From Paracoccus seriniphilus (GTDB lineage Bacteria; Pseudomonadota; Alphaproteobacteria; Rhodobacterales; Rhodobacteraceae), in contig NZ_CP067132.1 of NCBI RefSeq assembly GCF_028553745.1, positions 186,001 through 250,000 of the forward strand: a DNA stretch of 64,000 nt, read 5' to 3'. Shown one piece after another: positions 36,299 through 45,796 of this stretch. Below the pieces are notes generated by a model that did not search any database, had not been told where the DNA came from, and saw only the letters and a program-made list of their open reading frames with translations. A program made the position numbers and the translations under genes. The first letter of the stretch is position 1; each line of letters opens with the position of its first letter.

Positions 36299-37231
36299 GT
36301 GATTACGCTTCGCCAAATGCGCTATCTGACGGCGGTGGCCGACACGCTGAATTTCTCGCGTGCGGCCGAAATCTGTTTCGTGACGCAGCCGACGCTCAGC
36401 GCCGGGATCAAAGAACTGGAAGACCGTCTTGGTGTGCAACTGATCGAAAGAACCCGCCGCAGCGTCATGCTGACCCCTCTGGGAACAGAGCTGACCAAAC
36501 GTGCGCGGCGGCTGTTGCTGGATGCCGCGGAAATCGAAGCCTATGCGCAGGCGCACAAGAACCCCTTCGAAGGCGATCTGAAACTTGGCTCGATCCCGAC
36601 CATCGGCCCCTTTCTGCTGCCCCGCGCCCTGCCCGCCATGCGCGATGCCTTTCCCAAGCTGCGCGTCTTTCTGCGCGAAGAAATGACCGAAAGCCTGCTT
36701 GAAGGCCTCAATGCCGGGCGGCTGGACCTGATTCTGATCGCCCTGCCCTTCGACATCGGCACATTGGAAAGCCTGACACTGTTCGAGGACGGCTATCAAC
36801 TGGCCTCACCAAGGGATTGGCCAGTCCCGAATGGAGCCGAGGCCCTGACGCAAAGCGGACAGCTGATGCTGCTGGAAAAGGGTCATTGCCTTCAGCGCCA
36901 CGCATTGGAGGCCTATCCCGGCCGTATCTCCGCCGCACAGGACAGTTTTGCCGCCACCAGCCTGACCACCTTGATCGCCATGGTGTCCGAGGGTTTGGGA
37001 ATGACCCTGCTGCCCAATCTGGCGGTGCAGGCCGGGGTGGTGGGCAATTCGGGGATACGACTGACCCCGTTGCCCGATGCCTGCCCCCGCCGCATTGCGC
37101 TGGCATGGCGACCGGGATCGGCACGGGTGGCGGTGTTCAGGAAGCTGGGCGAGATATTGCGCGCACAACACCACAAGATGAACGACAGCCGTGACAGGCA
37201 GATCACCGCCGGGAGAACCTCTGGAGGCTGA
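36299..37231 (+). CDS. LysR-family regulator, OxyR-like, lacking the second redox cysteine
   Basis: The 310-residue protein has the LysR HTH (MRYLTAVADTLNFSRAAEICFVTQPTLSAGIKELE) and an OxyR-type effector domain. The peroxidatic cysteine is kept as Cys197 in EKGHCLQRH. The position of the resolving cysteine (nine residues on) is Tyr206. The other cysteines are Cys26, in the HTH, and one in the C-terminal DACPRR. The start is a GTG. It is divergent from dps and probably controls it. It could be a one-cysteine peroxide sensor or a regulator no longer using a disulfide. Confidence 0.88.
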   Translation: MITLRQMRYLTAVADTLNFSRAAEICFVTQPTLSAGIKELEDRLGVQLIERTRRSVMLTPLGTELTKRARRLLLDAAEIEAYAQAHKNPFEGDLKLGSIPTIGPFLLPRALPAMRDAFPKLRVFLREEMTESLLEGLNAGRLDLILIALPFDIGTLESLTLFEDGYQLASPRDWPVPNGAEALTQSGQLMLLEKGHCLQRHALEAYPGRISAAQDSFAATSLTTLIAMVSEGLGMTLLPNLAVQAGVVGNSGIRLTPLPDACPRRIALAWRPGSARVAVFRKLGEILRAQHHKMNDSRDRQITAGRTSGG

Positions 37232-37415
37232 TCGCCTGCGCCGTCGGCCATGGCGACATCCTGGCCGCTCTGGCCGGAACAGGCTTCTGGACCCTGGGCA
37301 GCGTGTCGCGCCCGCTGGACCAGAAAGCGACGTCACGGCCCTTTGCGTTCAATGCTCCCGGCATGACATGGGTGGCGCGCTGCTCCGCGAAGGTCCGGCC
37401 CATCTCGACCCCGCT

Positions 37416-39182
37416 TCATCCCTGCGCCTGACGCGGCTCTGGCGTGGTATCGAGCGGCGATGCCGATGCGCCCCGCTGCATGGTCGCAAGGACGGCCTCA
37501 TGCTGGGACAGGAAAACCCTGCCGGTCAGCACATCCAGAAAATGGGACTGTTTCAGGCGATCCATCACCGGACCCTTCACCTCCGACAGATGCAGGCTCA
37601 GCCCCATCTCGCCCAGACGCGTGTTGATCGCCTCGAGCGATTCCAGCGCGCTCATGTCGATCTCATTCACGGCTGTGCATTGCAGGATCACATTCCGGAT
37701 CGCCTTGTCGCGCGTCACGCGATCCAGGATGTAATCCTCAAGAAAGCGCGCATTCGCAAAATACAGGCTTTCATCGACCCGCAGGCTGACGGTGCCGGGA
37801 TCCGTTTCGACCTTGTGCCGCAGGATATTGCGGAAATGTTCGGTGCCGGGGATACGCCCGACCTCGGCGATATGAGGGCGCGAGGTTCTGAACAGGTAGA
37901 GCAGGATCGAAATAGCCACACCGCTTGACACCCCAAGCTCCACCCCGAAGCCCAATGTCACCAGGATCGTCGTCAGAACGGCCAGGAAATCGGCCTTGGA
38001 ATAGGCCCAGGCGCGCGTCAGAATGGTGAAATCGACCAGGCTCAGCACCGCGACAATGATTGTGGCCGCCAGTGTGGCCTTGGGCAGGAAATGGATCAGC
38101 GGCGTCAATGCCAGCGCGGCAATCGCCAGACCGACCGCAGTAAAGGCGCCTGCCGCCGGTGTGCGCGCCCCGGCATCGAAATTCACGACCGATCGCGAGA
38201 AGCCACCCGTGACCGGAAAGCCACCGCTAAAGGCCGCCCCCAGATTTGCCGCGCCAAGGCCGATCAGCTCTTGATCGGGCTTCACACGCTCGCGTTTCTT
38301 GGCGGCAAGGGTCTGCGCCACCGAAATGGATTCAACGAAACCGATCACCGAGATCAGCAGCGCGGGCAGGAAAAGCTGCCCGATCAGATCGGGAGAGAAA
38401 TCCGGCAGCGTCAGCGGTGGCAGGCTCTGGGGAACTTCGCCCACGATTGCCACGCCCCGGTTGGCCAGGTCAAAGCCCCAGACGACCAGAGTCGTCGCGA
38501 CGACGGCGGCCACCGGTCCGGCCTTGGCGAATATGTCGGCCATGCGCGGCCCCAGACCGGCACGGCGCAACATTGGCTTCAGCCCGCGCCGGACCCAGAA
38601 CAGGAATGCCGTTGCCGATGCCCCCAGCGCCAGCGTGTGGAAATTCGTGTCGGGCAGATTGCGCAGCAGGCTTTCGACCAGTTCGATCAGATTGTCGCCG
38701 CCCCCGGCAATGCCCAGCACATGACGCAACTGCCCCACGGCGATGATCACGCCCGAGGCGGTAATAAAACCCGCGATCACCGGATGGGACAGAAAATTGG
38801 CCAGAAATCCCAGCCGGAACAATCCCATGGCAAGCAGGATGACCCCGGACAGCGCCGCCAGCGTCAGCGCTGCCGTGGCGTAACCAATGGTGCCCTGCTG
38901 CGCGATCTGTCCCAATGCGGCCGCCGTCATCAGCGACACGACAGCCACGGGTCCGACCGCAAGTGCCCGGCTGGTCCCAAAAATGGCATAAAGCATGATC
39001 GGGGCAATCGAGGCATAAAGCCCCGCTTCGGGCGGCATCCCCGCCAGCAGCGCATAGGCCAGCGATTGCGGGATCAACATGATCGTCACGATGACGGCTG
39101 CGATCAGATCATCAGACAGCGTGTCACGGTCATATCTGCGGCCCCAGTCAAGGATCGGCAGGTAACGGGCGATAGGGGGCAT
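37416..39182 (-). CDS. SulP-family anion transporter with STAS domain
   Basis: The 588-residue protein has about ten to twelve helices, the SulP signature TIMLIPQSLAYALLAGMPPEAGLYASIAP near residue 35 and a C-terminal STAS domain (about residues 460-560, with NEIDMSALESLEAIN). It moves sulfate, bicarbonate or another anion. Between persulfide-oxidising and sulfide-oxidising genes, sulfate or sulfite efflux or uptake is plausible. It is transcribed together with or just after the sulfide:quinone oxidoreductase gene upstream (gap of 58 bases). Confidence 0.9.
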   Translation of the reverse strand: MPPIARYLPILDWGRRYDRDTLSDDLIAAVIVTIMLIPQSLAYALLAGMPPEAGLYASIAPIMLYAIFGTSRALAVGPVAVVSLMTAAALGQIAQQGTIGYATAALTLAALSGVILLAMGLFRLGFLANFLSHPVIAGFITASGVIIAVGQLRHVLGIAGGGDNLIELVESLLRNLPDTNFHTLALGASATAFLFWVRRGLKPMLRRAGLGPRMADIFAKAGPVAAVVATTLVVWGFDLANRGVAIVGEVPQSLPPLTLPDFSPDLIGQLFLPALLISVIGFVESISVAQTLAAKKRERVKPDQELIGLGAANLGAAFSGGFPVTGGFSRSVVNFDAGARTPAAGAFTAVGLAIAALALTPLIHFLPKATLAATIIVAVLSLVDFTILTRAWAYSKADFLAVLTTILVTLGFGVELGVSSGVAISILLYLFRTSRPHIAEVGRIPGTEHFRNILRHKVETDPGTVSLRVDESLYFANARFLEDYILDRVTRDKAIRNVILQCTAVNEIDMSALESLEAINTRLGEMGLSLHLSEVKGPVMDRLKQSHFLDVLTGRVFLSQHEAVLATMQRGASASPLDTTPEPRQAQG

Positions 39183-39240
39183 ATCTGTCTTCGCTCATAA
39201 GAAGGGCATCACGCCAATTGCGCCACATTGCGGCGGCGAC

Positions 39241-40926
39241 TCAGGTTCCGGGTTTCTCGGCGGGGGAAGGCTTTGCCATCCACTCATGTCCGCGCAGCAT
39301 CGCCCGCCAATAGATCGGTGGCAACAGGCGCTCCTTGAGAAACCACGCCGCGCGCGAGGGTTTGGTGCCGTCGATGAAGGCCTTGGGGAAACTGGGCAGC
39401 ATCTTTCCGCCATAGCCGAATTCGGCCAGCACGATCTTGCCCCGCTCGACCGTCAACGGGCAGGAGCCATAGCCGTTATATTGCGCCACGGCCGAGCCTC
39501 CGGCGATATCTGCAATGACATTTTCCGCCACGATCGGCGCCTGAATGCGCGCGGCAGCGGCCGTCTTGGCATTGGGCGCATTCATCACGTCGCCAAGGCT
39601 CCAGATATTGTCATATGTCTTGTGGCGCAATGTCGCCTGATCGACGTCGACCCAACCCGCCGCATCCGCCAGGGGCGACACCCGGATGAAATCCGGTGCC
39701 GACTGGGGCGGGCAGACATGCATCATGTCGAACTCCATTTCGACCTGACGCACCTCTTTTTCAGGCTCCCTTACCTCGAACACGGCCTTTTTGGCCTTGC
39801 CGTCCACGGCAATCAGATTATGGAAAAAGTTCAGCTGCGCGTCATATTTCCGGACATAATCCATCAGCGCAGGGACATATTCCTTGACGCCGAACAACAC
39901 GCCACCGGCATTGTTGAAATTGACGTCAATGTCCTTCAGGACGCCACGCCGCAACCAGGCATCACATGACAGATACATGGCCTTTTGCGGGGCACCCGCG
40001 CATTTGATCGGCATCGGCGGTTGGGTAAAAATCGCCCGGCCTTGCCGAAGACCGGACACCAGTTCCCAGGTATATGGCGCCAGATCATAGCGATAGTTCG
40101 AGGTAACGCCGTTCTGGCCAAGCGTCTCGATCAAGCCGTCAATTCTGCCCCAATCAAGCTTCAGCCCCGGACAGACGATCAGGCGTCCGTATTTCACGAT
40201 ACGGCAGCCCTCCAGCACAACCGCGTTTTCTCTAGGCTCGAATGCCGCGACCGCGGCCTTGATCCAGTTGACCCCCTTGGGGATCAGGCTGGCCATGGTC
40301 CTGGCGGTCTGCTGCGGCTCGAATATGCCGCCGCCCACCATCGTCCAGCCGGGCTGATAATAGTGAACATCGGCCGGATCGATCAGCGCAATGTCAAGAT
40401 CGGGCTTGCGCGATTTCAGGCTGGCAGCGGCGGCGATCCCGGCCGCCCCGCCTCCGACGATGACGACATCATGGCTGGCGTCGGCACTGTCGGTCGGGGT
40501 CTTGCCGCCATTGGCGATCCGGCGCACGACCCCGCTCATGTCATATCCGGCCTTCTGCGTCGCCGCCAGGATATCGGCGGTCGGCAATTTCGTCGCCTGC
40601 GACAGCGACCACAAGGTGGCCGAGCGCGTGCCGCTGCGGCAATAGGCACATATCGGCCCCGGCAGCTCCTCCAGCGCGGCGGCGAACAGGGCGGCATCCT
40701 CGTCGCTGACCCTGCCCCCAACGACCGGGATATATCGTGCCTCAAGACCGTTTTCGCGTGCGGCGGCGTCAATCTCGGCAAAGCTGGGCTGATCAGCACC
40801 TTCACCGTCAGGACGGTTGCAGATGATCGCGCGATAGCCCTGCGCTTTCAGTTTTGCCACATCCTCGGGCGCGATCTGCGCCGACACGGAAAGTCGCGCC
40901 GAAATGCGCTTGCTGTCCAAAGTCAA
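39241..40926 (-). CDS. DUF442 domain fused to type II sulfide:quinone oxidoreductase
   Basis: The 561-residue protein joins an N-terminal DUF442/TIGR01244 phosphatase-rhodanese-like domain (about residues 5-120, loop CRSGTR with Cys96) to an FAD oxidoreductase. The second part matches animal-type (type II) SQR: VVIVGGGAAGIAAAASL, KCAGAPQKAMYLSC with redox Cys309, and YGSCPLT with Cys489. Type II SQR oxidises sulfide at the membrane to persulfide and passes electrons to quinone. The start is TTG at 40926, with GGAGG 8 bases upstream. No ATG is available and a TTG at 40956 has no such site. Confidence 0.9.
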   Translation of the reverse strand: MTLDSKRISARLSVSAQIAPEDVAKLKAQGYRAIICNRPDGEGADQPSFAEIDAAARENGLEARYIPVVGGRVSDEDAALFAAALEELPGPICAYCRSGTRSATLWSLSQATKLPTADILAATQKAGYDMSGVVRRIANGGKTPTDSADASHDVVIVGGGAAGIAAAASLKSRKPDLDIALIDPADVHYYQPGWTMVGGGIFEPQQTARTMASLIPKGVNWIKAAVAAFEPRENAVVLEGCRIVKYGRLIVCPGLKLDWGRIDGLIETLGQNGVTSNYRYDLAPYTWELVSGLRQGRAIFTQPPMPIKCAGAPQKAMYLSCDAWLRRGVLKDIDVNFNNAGGVLFGVKEYVPALMDYVRKYDAQLNFFHNLIAVDGKAKKAVFEVREPEKEVRQVEMEFDMMHVCPPQSAPDFIRVSPLADAAGWVDVDQATLRHKTYDNIWSLGDVMNAPNAKTAAAARIQAPIVAENVIADIAGGSAVAQYNGYGSCPLTVERGKIVLAEFGYGGKMLPSFPKAFIDGTKPSRAAWFLKERLLPPIYWRAMLRGHEWMAKPSPAEKPGT

Positions 40927-41100
40927 ATTCAATTCCTCCCTGGCGATGATTCTCAAGACCGGTCAGGGCCAGGCCCGGACATGCGCAGCCCAAGTGACTT
41001 CCGGCGACTGTGCACATCGCGACAGCAGCACCAGCTTTCACGATAAATTCTGTATATGCGTCGGACCGGTCGCGTTCAGTGACTTTGTCACCAAACCGGC

Positions 41101-41119
41101 CATGCCAGTATCTGGCATG
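41101..41119. promoter_or_regulatory. Inverted repeat upstream of the SQR fusion gene
   Basis: CATGCCAG-TAT-CTGGCATG is a perfect 8-bp inverted repeat with a 3-base centre, 175 bases before the SQR start. It may be an operator for a sulfide-responsive regulator, or a second hairpin after acnB. Confidence 0.45.
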
Positions 41120-41235
41120 ACCAGCGCCAAACCGGCAGACGCGCGGAATATCTGTCCCGAAACAGATCGTACAGGATGTCATGGTCCATCGAAATGCCGT
41201 CCGAAGCCAGCCGAACGAGCCACACCCGGAACGAA

Positions 41236-41264
41236 ACATGCCGCGTCACGAGGACGCGGCATGT
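41236..41264 (-). terminator. Terminator of acnB
   Basis: ACATGCCGCGTC pairs perfectly with its complement over 12 bp around a 5-base loop, and the minus strand continues with TTTCGTT. It lies 27 bases after the acnB stop. This is the best intrinsic terminator in the window. Confidence 0.82.
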
Positions 41265-41291
41265 CGCGATTTTCACAAGACGGGTCCGGTC

Positions 41292-44084
41292 TTAGAAATG
41301 AACCGATTGTGCCGTCGCGGGCTTGTCGGTGACCGGGGAAAACTTGGTCAGATCGATGCCTTCGACAGCCGATTTGTATTCATCGACATTGGGGGTTCTG
41401 CCAAGGATCGCGGACAACACCACGACCGGGGTCGAAGCCAGCAGCGACTCGCCCTTCTTCTCGGCGGAGTCCTCGACGACACGCCCCTGGAATAGCCGCG
41501 TCGAAGTTGCCAGAACCGTATCGCCCTTGGCGGCCTTTTCCTGGTTGCCCATGCAGAGATTGCAGCCCGGACGTTCAAGGTAAAGGATGTTCTCGTATTC
41601 GGTGCGTGCCGAGCTTTTGGGGAACAGATCGTCGAACTCGAAGCCCGAATATTTCTGCAGGATGTCCCAGTCACCTTCGGCTTTCAGCTCGTCGATGATG
41701 TTATAGGTCGGCGCGGCCACCACCAGCGGAGCCTTGAATTCGACCTTGCCCTGATCGCGTTCAAGGTTCTTCAGCATCTGGGCGACGATCTTCATGTCTC
41801 CCTTGTGCACCATGCAGGATCCGACGAAGCCCAGATCGACCTTCTTTTCACCGCCATAGTAGGAAACGGGACGGATCGTGTCATGGGTATAGCGGCGCGA
41901 GGGATCGGCGTTGTTCACATCGGGATCGGCGATCATCGGCTCGTCGATCTGATCCAGGTCGACCACCACCTCGGCGAAATACTTGGCATTGTCGTCGGGT
42001 GCCAGCGCAGGCTTTTCGCCCGAGCGGATTTCCGCGATGCGACGGTCAGCCTTGGCGATCAGCCCGTGAAGGGTTCCTGCCTCGTTTTCCATGCCCTTGT
42101 CGATCATGATCTGGATGCGGCCCTTGGCGATCTCGAGCGATTCAATCAGGGTTTCATCCTGCGAGATGCAGATCGAGGCCTTGGCCTTCATCTCGGCCGT
42201 CCAGTCCGTGAAGGTGAATGCCTGATCGGCCAACAGCGTGCCGATATGGACCTCGATCACGCGGCCCTGGAAGACGTTGTCGCCGAATTGCTTCAGCATC
42301 TGCGCCTGGGTCGCGTGAACAACATCGCGGAAGTCCATGTAGCTCTTCATGGTTCCCTTGAAGGTCACCTTCACCGATTCCGGGATCGGCATGGTCGCCT
42401 CGCCCGTGGCCAGCGCCAGAGCAACGGTGCCCGAGTCCGCGCCAAAGGCCACGCCTTTTGACATCCGGGTGTGCGAGTCACCGCCAATGATGATGTCCCA
42501 GTCATCGACCGTCAGATCGTTGAGCACCTTGTGGATCACGTCCGTCATGGCGTGATATTCGCCCTTGGGATCGCGCGCGGTGATCAGGCCAAAGCTGTTC
42601 ATGAACTGCATCAACCGCGGAATATTGGCCTGCGCCTTCTTGTCCCAGACCGATGCGGTGTGACAGCCGGACTGATAGGCCCCGTCCACCGTGGGCGAGA
42701 TGACGGTGGCGGCCATGGCCTCCAGTTCTTGTGCCGTCATCAGACCGGTGGTGTCCTGCGATCCGACGATATTCACCTTGACGCGCACATCCGAACCGGC
42801 GTGCAGGGTCTTGCCATCGGTGACGCCGACCGCATTCTTGTTGAAGATCTTTTCGACGGCGGTCAGGCCCTGACCTTCGATCGAAACCTCTTTCGAGGGG
42901 GCAAAGACCGGCGCGGGGGTCACGCCCAGGGTTTCGGCGGCAAAGGTCTGCAGCTTCTTGCCAAAGACCACGGCATAGGAACTGCCCGCCTTCATGAATT
43001 CCATCTTCTGCGGTGTGAAGGCCGAGGAAACGTCAACCAGAACCTCGTCACCGGCCTCGTTGCACAGTGTCTTGTCCCGGGTATTGATGGTCAGAACGGT
43101 TCCGGTCTCGACCGAATATTTCTGTTCGAGAACCGGGTTGCCATCCTCGTCCAGCACCACATTGCCGTCCGCGTCGAGTTTTTTCACCCAGTTCTTCAGG
43201 TCAAGCCCGATGCCGCCGGTCACGCCGACCGTGGTCAGGAAGATCGGCGAAATGCCGTTGGTGCCAGCCACGACCGGAGCGTAATTGACGAAGGGCACAT
43301 AGGGGCTGGCTTTCTTGCCGGTCCACAGTGCGACGTTGTTGACACCGGACATCCGCGAGGAGCCAACGCCCATCGTCCCCTTTTCGGCAATCAGCATCAC
43401 GCGCTTGTCGGGGTGTTGCGCCTTGAGCGCCTCGATCTCGGCCTGAGCTTCGGGCGAGATCATGCATTTGCCGTGCAGTTCGCGGTCCGAACGGGAATGC
43501 GCCTGATTGCCCGGCGACAGCAGATCGGTCGAGATATCGCCTTCGGCGGCGATATAGGTCACGACCTTGATCTCTTCCTCGACATCGGGAAGCTTGGTGA
43601 AGAATTCCGCCTTGCTGTAGCTTTCCAGAATGTCGCGGGCGACAGCATTGCCCTCACGCAGGGCCGCCGCCAGACGTTCCATATCGGCTTCATACAGGAA
43701 GACCTGGGTTTTCAGCACATCACCGGCCTGTTGCGCGATTGCAGCGTCATCACCCAATGCAAGGTCCAGCAGCACGCCGACCGAGGGTCCGCCCTTCATG
43801 TGGGACAGCAGTTCGAAAGCGAAATCCGGGGTGATCTCTGCAACCACGGCCTCGCCCAGAATGATCTTCTTCAGGAAGGCCGCCTTGACGCCTGCGGCAC
43901 TCGTGGTGCCGGGCAAGGTGTTGTAGATAAAGAACTCCAGCGAATCCTTGCGATCAGGGTTCGCTTCATCCTCGATCTGGGCGATCAGTTCGTGAACCAG
44001 TGCACCGTCATCAATGGGCTTGGGATGCAGCCCTTCGCCCTTCCGCGTTTCGATTTCTTTCAAGTACTCGCTGTACAAGCTCAT
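41292..44084 (-). CDS. acnB: Aconitate hydratase B
   Basis: The 930-residue protein is AcnB by length, by its N-terminal HEAT-like helical region (MSLYSEYLKEIETRKGEGLHPKPIDD) and by the Fe-S cluster region PGCNLCMGNQ near residue 840. GDSHTRMSKGVAFGADSGTV lies near residue 540. It isomerises citrate to isocitrate and often also 2-methylisocitrate. The start at 44084 is preceded by weak AGGGAT; the longer frame adds unrelated residues. A strong terminator follows. It stands alone, next to oxidative-stress and sulfide genes that threaten Fe-S enzymes. Confidence 0.95.
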   Translation of the reverse strand: MSLYSEYLKEIETRKGEGLHPKPIDDGALVHELIAQIEDEANPDRKDSLEFFIYNTLPGTTSAAGVKAAFLKKIILGEAVVAEITPDFAFELLSHMKGGPSVGVLLDLALGDDAAIAQQAGDVLKTQVFLYEADMERLAAALREGNAVARDILESYSKAEFFTKLPDVEEEIKVVTYIAAEGDISTDLLSPGNQAHSRSDRELHGKCMISPEAQAEIEALKAQHPDKRVMLIAEKGTMGVGSSRMSGVNNVALWTGKKASPYVPFVNYAPVVAGTNGISPIFLTTVGVTGGIGLDLKNWVKKLDADGNVVLDEDGNPVLEQKYSVETGTVLTINTRDKTLCNEAGDEVLVDVSSAFTPQKMEFMKAGSSYAVVFGKKLQTFAAETLGVTPAPVFAPSKEVSIEGQGLTAVEKIFNKNAVGVTDGKTLHAGSDVRVKVNIVGSQDTTGLMTAQELEAMAATVISPTVDGAYQSGCHTASVWDKKAQANIPRLMQFMNSFGLITARDPKGEYHAMTDVIHKVLNDLTVDDWDIIIGGDSHTRMSKGVAFGADSGTVALALATGEATMPIPESVKVTFKGTMKSYMDFRDVVHATQAQMLKQFGDNVFQGRVIEVHIGTLLADQAFTFTDWTAEMKAKASICISQDETLIESLEIAKGRIQIMIDKGMENEAGTLHGLIAKADRRIAEIRSGEKPALAPDDNAKYFAEVVVDLDQIDEPMIADPDVNNADPSRRYTHDTIRPVSYYGGEKKVDLGFVGSCMVHKGDMKIVAQMLKNLERDQGKVEFKAPLVVAAPTYNIIDELKAEGDWDILQKYSGFEFDDLFPKSSARTEYENILYLERPGCNLCMGNQEKAAKGDTVLATSTRLFQGRVVEDSAEKKGESLLASTPVVVLSAILGRTPNVDEYKSAVEGIDLTKFSPVTDKPATAQSVHF

Positions 44085-44563
44085 GGCGATCCCTACGGTC
44101 AATGTTGGCTTAGGCTGGAACACCGGGCGACAAGGCGACCGGCGAACGGCGGCGGCTAATTGTATGCCGCAGTATACCAAAGACGATTTCAAGGCAAGTG
44201 CTGACACAGCACCGCTGCTTTGCCCGCCCCTCAGCCTGCAATTCACGCTGACCGCATGACGGATCCAACATCATATTCTCTATAGCGGAATCCGTTTTCA
44301 TGCCAGACGCCATTTCTGCGGGGCGCTCTGGATACAGCCTTTGGTTGTGCTCACAACGGGCGGATCAAACGCCCTTTCCGCACGCCGAAAGCCCGTTTCG
44401 GGATGGCATGGGCCTGGCAGTCAGGTGCCGAAATCACCGAATCTGTTGCAGGCCCAATGATTGCTGGCCGACGCGGCATATTCAACACGGAAGACGGGAA
44501 AAAACCACAGTAGCATTGAGTTTTTGCCTCATTCACTTAAGGTTGAATTTGCTCATTTCGGTC
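44085..44563. other. Divergent region between acnB and the partner-switch operon
   Basis: This 479-base gap is the longest in the window and must carry promoters for acnB and for the eleven-gene operon. The minus strand shows GGTATAC and GCATAC separated by four bases near 44162-44180, a possible GntR-type site. A TATAGC at 44281-44286 may be a -10 box. No stable small gene or tRNA is visible. Confidence 0.45.
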
Positions 44564-45796
44564 ATGCGCGAGGAACGTGTGGAATACAAAGGCCTCACAG
44601 ACGCGCCAATTCAGGGTTCCGCCTGTCCGACGGTAATTGTCGCCGATGACGACGCCGTGCAGCGGACCTATACTTCGGCCGTCCTGCGCAAGCTAGGCTA
44701 TGAGCCACTGGAGGCCGAGGACGGTCTGAAAGCGCTGGACCTGGTGCGCAAAATCGGGTCGCAACTGCTGATCTGCGATCTGGACATGCCGGGGCTGGAC
44801 GGCCACCAGCTGGCACGGCAGGTCCGGCAGGAAAACCGCGACCGCTATGTTCACATCCTGATGGTGACCGGTCGCGACCAACGGCGCGAACGTGAAAAGG
44901 CGCTGGAGTCTGGCGTCGATGATTTCATGGCAAAACCGCTGGACACGGCCAGCCTGACCGCCCGGGTGCGCAGCGTCAGCCGCCTGCTGCGCCACGAACA
45001 ATTGCTCGCCGAACGCAACGAGGCCATCTCGCGCGCGAAGGAGCAGATCGAGGACGACATTCGCGCCGCCGCCACCGCGCAGCGCCGTCTGCTGCCCGTG
45101 GCACATGCCGAGGTCGCCGATTGCGCCTTTCATTCGGCCTTCGTGCCGTCCAACATCCTGTCGGGCGACATGTATTCCTATTACGAACTGGCACCCGGCC
45201 TGACCGCATTTTACGCGGTGGATGTGGCCGGTCATGGCGTGAACGCCGCCCTGCTGTCAGTGGCGCTTGGGCATCTGTTGACGGCCGAACATTTCCGACA
45301 GCAGGTTGTCGATACGGATGGCAACATCAACCCGGCCCGTCTGGTGCACAGCCTGAACGCACGTTTCTTCGACCAGTCCAGCAACGACTATTTCACGATG
45401 TTCTGCGGCGTCCTCGACCATCAGGCCAATGTCCTGCACTATTGTCAGGCGGGCTATCCCTCGCCGGTTCTGGCGCAGCGTTCGGGCGAATGCCACCTGA
45501 TCGGAGAGGGCGGGTTCCCCGTTGCGCTGGTCGCCGGGATGGAGTTCGAAAGCCATCGCATCGACTTCCGGCCCGGACAGGCCCTGGTTCTGGTCTCTGA
45601 TGGTGCGCATGAGGCCGAAAACCTCGAGGGAGAGCCCTTCGACGACGAAAGGGTCATTGCCACGATCCGCCAACGGGCTGCGGATCCTTCGGCCATCCCC
45701 GACAATCTGGTACAGGCGCTGACGCAGTGGCGTCAGGGCGCGACACTTGACGATGACCTCAGCGTCCTCGTTTGCGAAAGGAGACTGAAAGAATGA
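44564..45796 (+). CDS. Response regulator with PP2C phosphatase domain (RsbU/HsbR-like)
   Basis: The 410-residue protein has an N-terminal receiver (VIVADDDAVQRTY, acceptor Asp72 in ICDLDMPGLDG, Lys in MAKPLD), a coiled-coil linker (about residues 140-170) and a PP2C/SpoIIE phosphatase. The phosphatase metal aspartates are in SGDMYSY, YAVDVAGHG, VSDGAHE and DDDLSVL. Phosphorylation of the receiver should switch the phosphatase, which would dephosphorylate the STAS protein encoded next. The start is uncertain: ATG 44564 or a GTG at 44579 preceded by AGGA. The stop overlaps the STAS start by ATGA. Confidence 0.92.
   Translation: MREERVEYKGLTDAPIQGSACPTVIVADDDAVQRTYTSAVLRKLGYEPLEAEDGLKALDLVRKIGSQLLICDLDMPGLDGHQLARQVRQENRDRYVHILMVTGRDQRREREKALESGVDDFMAKPLDTASLTARVRSVSRLLRHEQLLAERNEAISRAKEQIEDDIRAAATAQRRLLPVAHAEVADCAFHSAFVPSNILSGDMYSYYELAPGLTAFYAVDVAGHGVNAALLSVALGHLLTAEHFRQQVVDTDGNINPARLVHSLNARFFDQSSNDYFTMFCGVLDHQANVLHYCQAGYPSPVLAQRSGECHLIGEGGFPVALVAGMEFESHRIDFRPGQALVLVSDGAHEAENLEGEPFDDERVIATIRQRAADPSAIPDNLVQALTQWRQGATLDDDLSVLVCERRLKE

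Larger units (their letters stand above)
40927..41291. other. Gap between acnB and the SQR fusion gene
   Basis: This 365-base gap holds the acnB terminator (41236-41264), an inverted repeat that may be an operator (41101-41119) and the SQR promoter region. No gene is evident. Confidence 0.7.

Noticed and set aside
40926..40956. TTG at 40956 as start of the SQR fusion gene
   Set aside because: There is no ribosome site at a suitable distance before it, while TTG at 40926 has GGAGG 8 bases upstream.
42471..44159. Plus-strand open frame of 562 codons opposite acnB
   Set aside because: AcnB is certain on the minus strand. The antisense translation has no motif and simply mirrors codon bias.
44496..44522. 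Possible EcfG-type (general stress) promoter before the partner-switch operon
   Set aside because: GGGAA and GTT are 19 bases apart and the -35 lacks the usual C; EcfG promoters need about 16-17 bases. The match is too poor.
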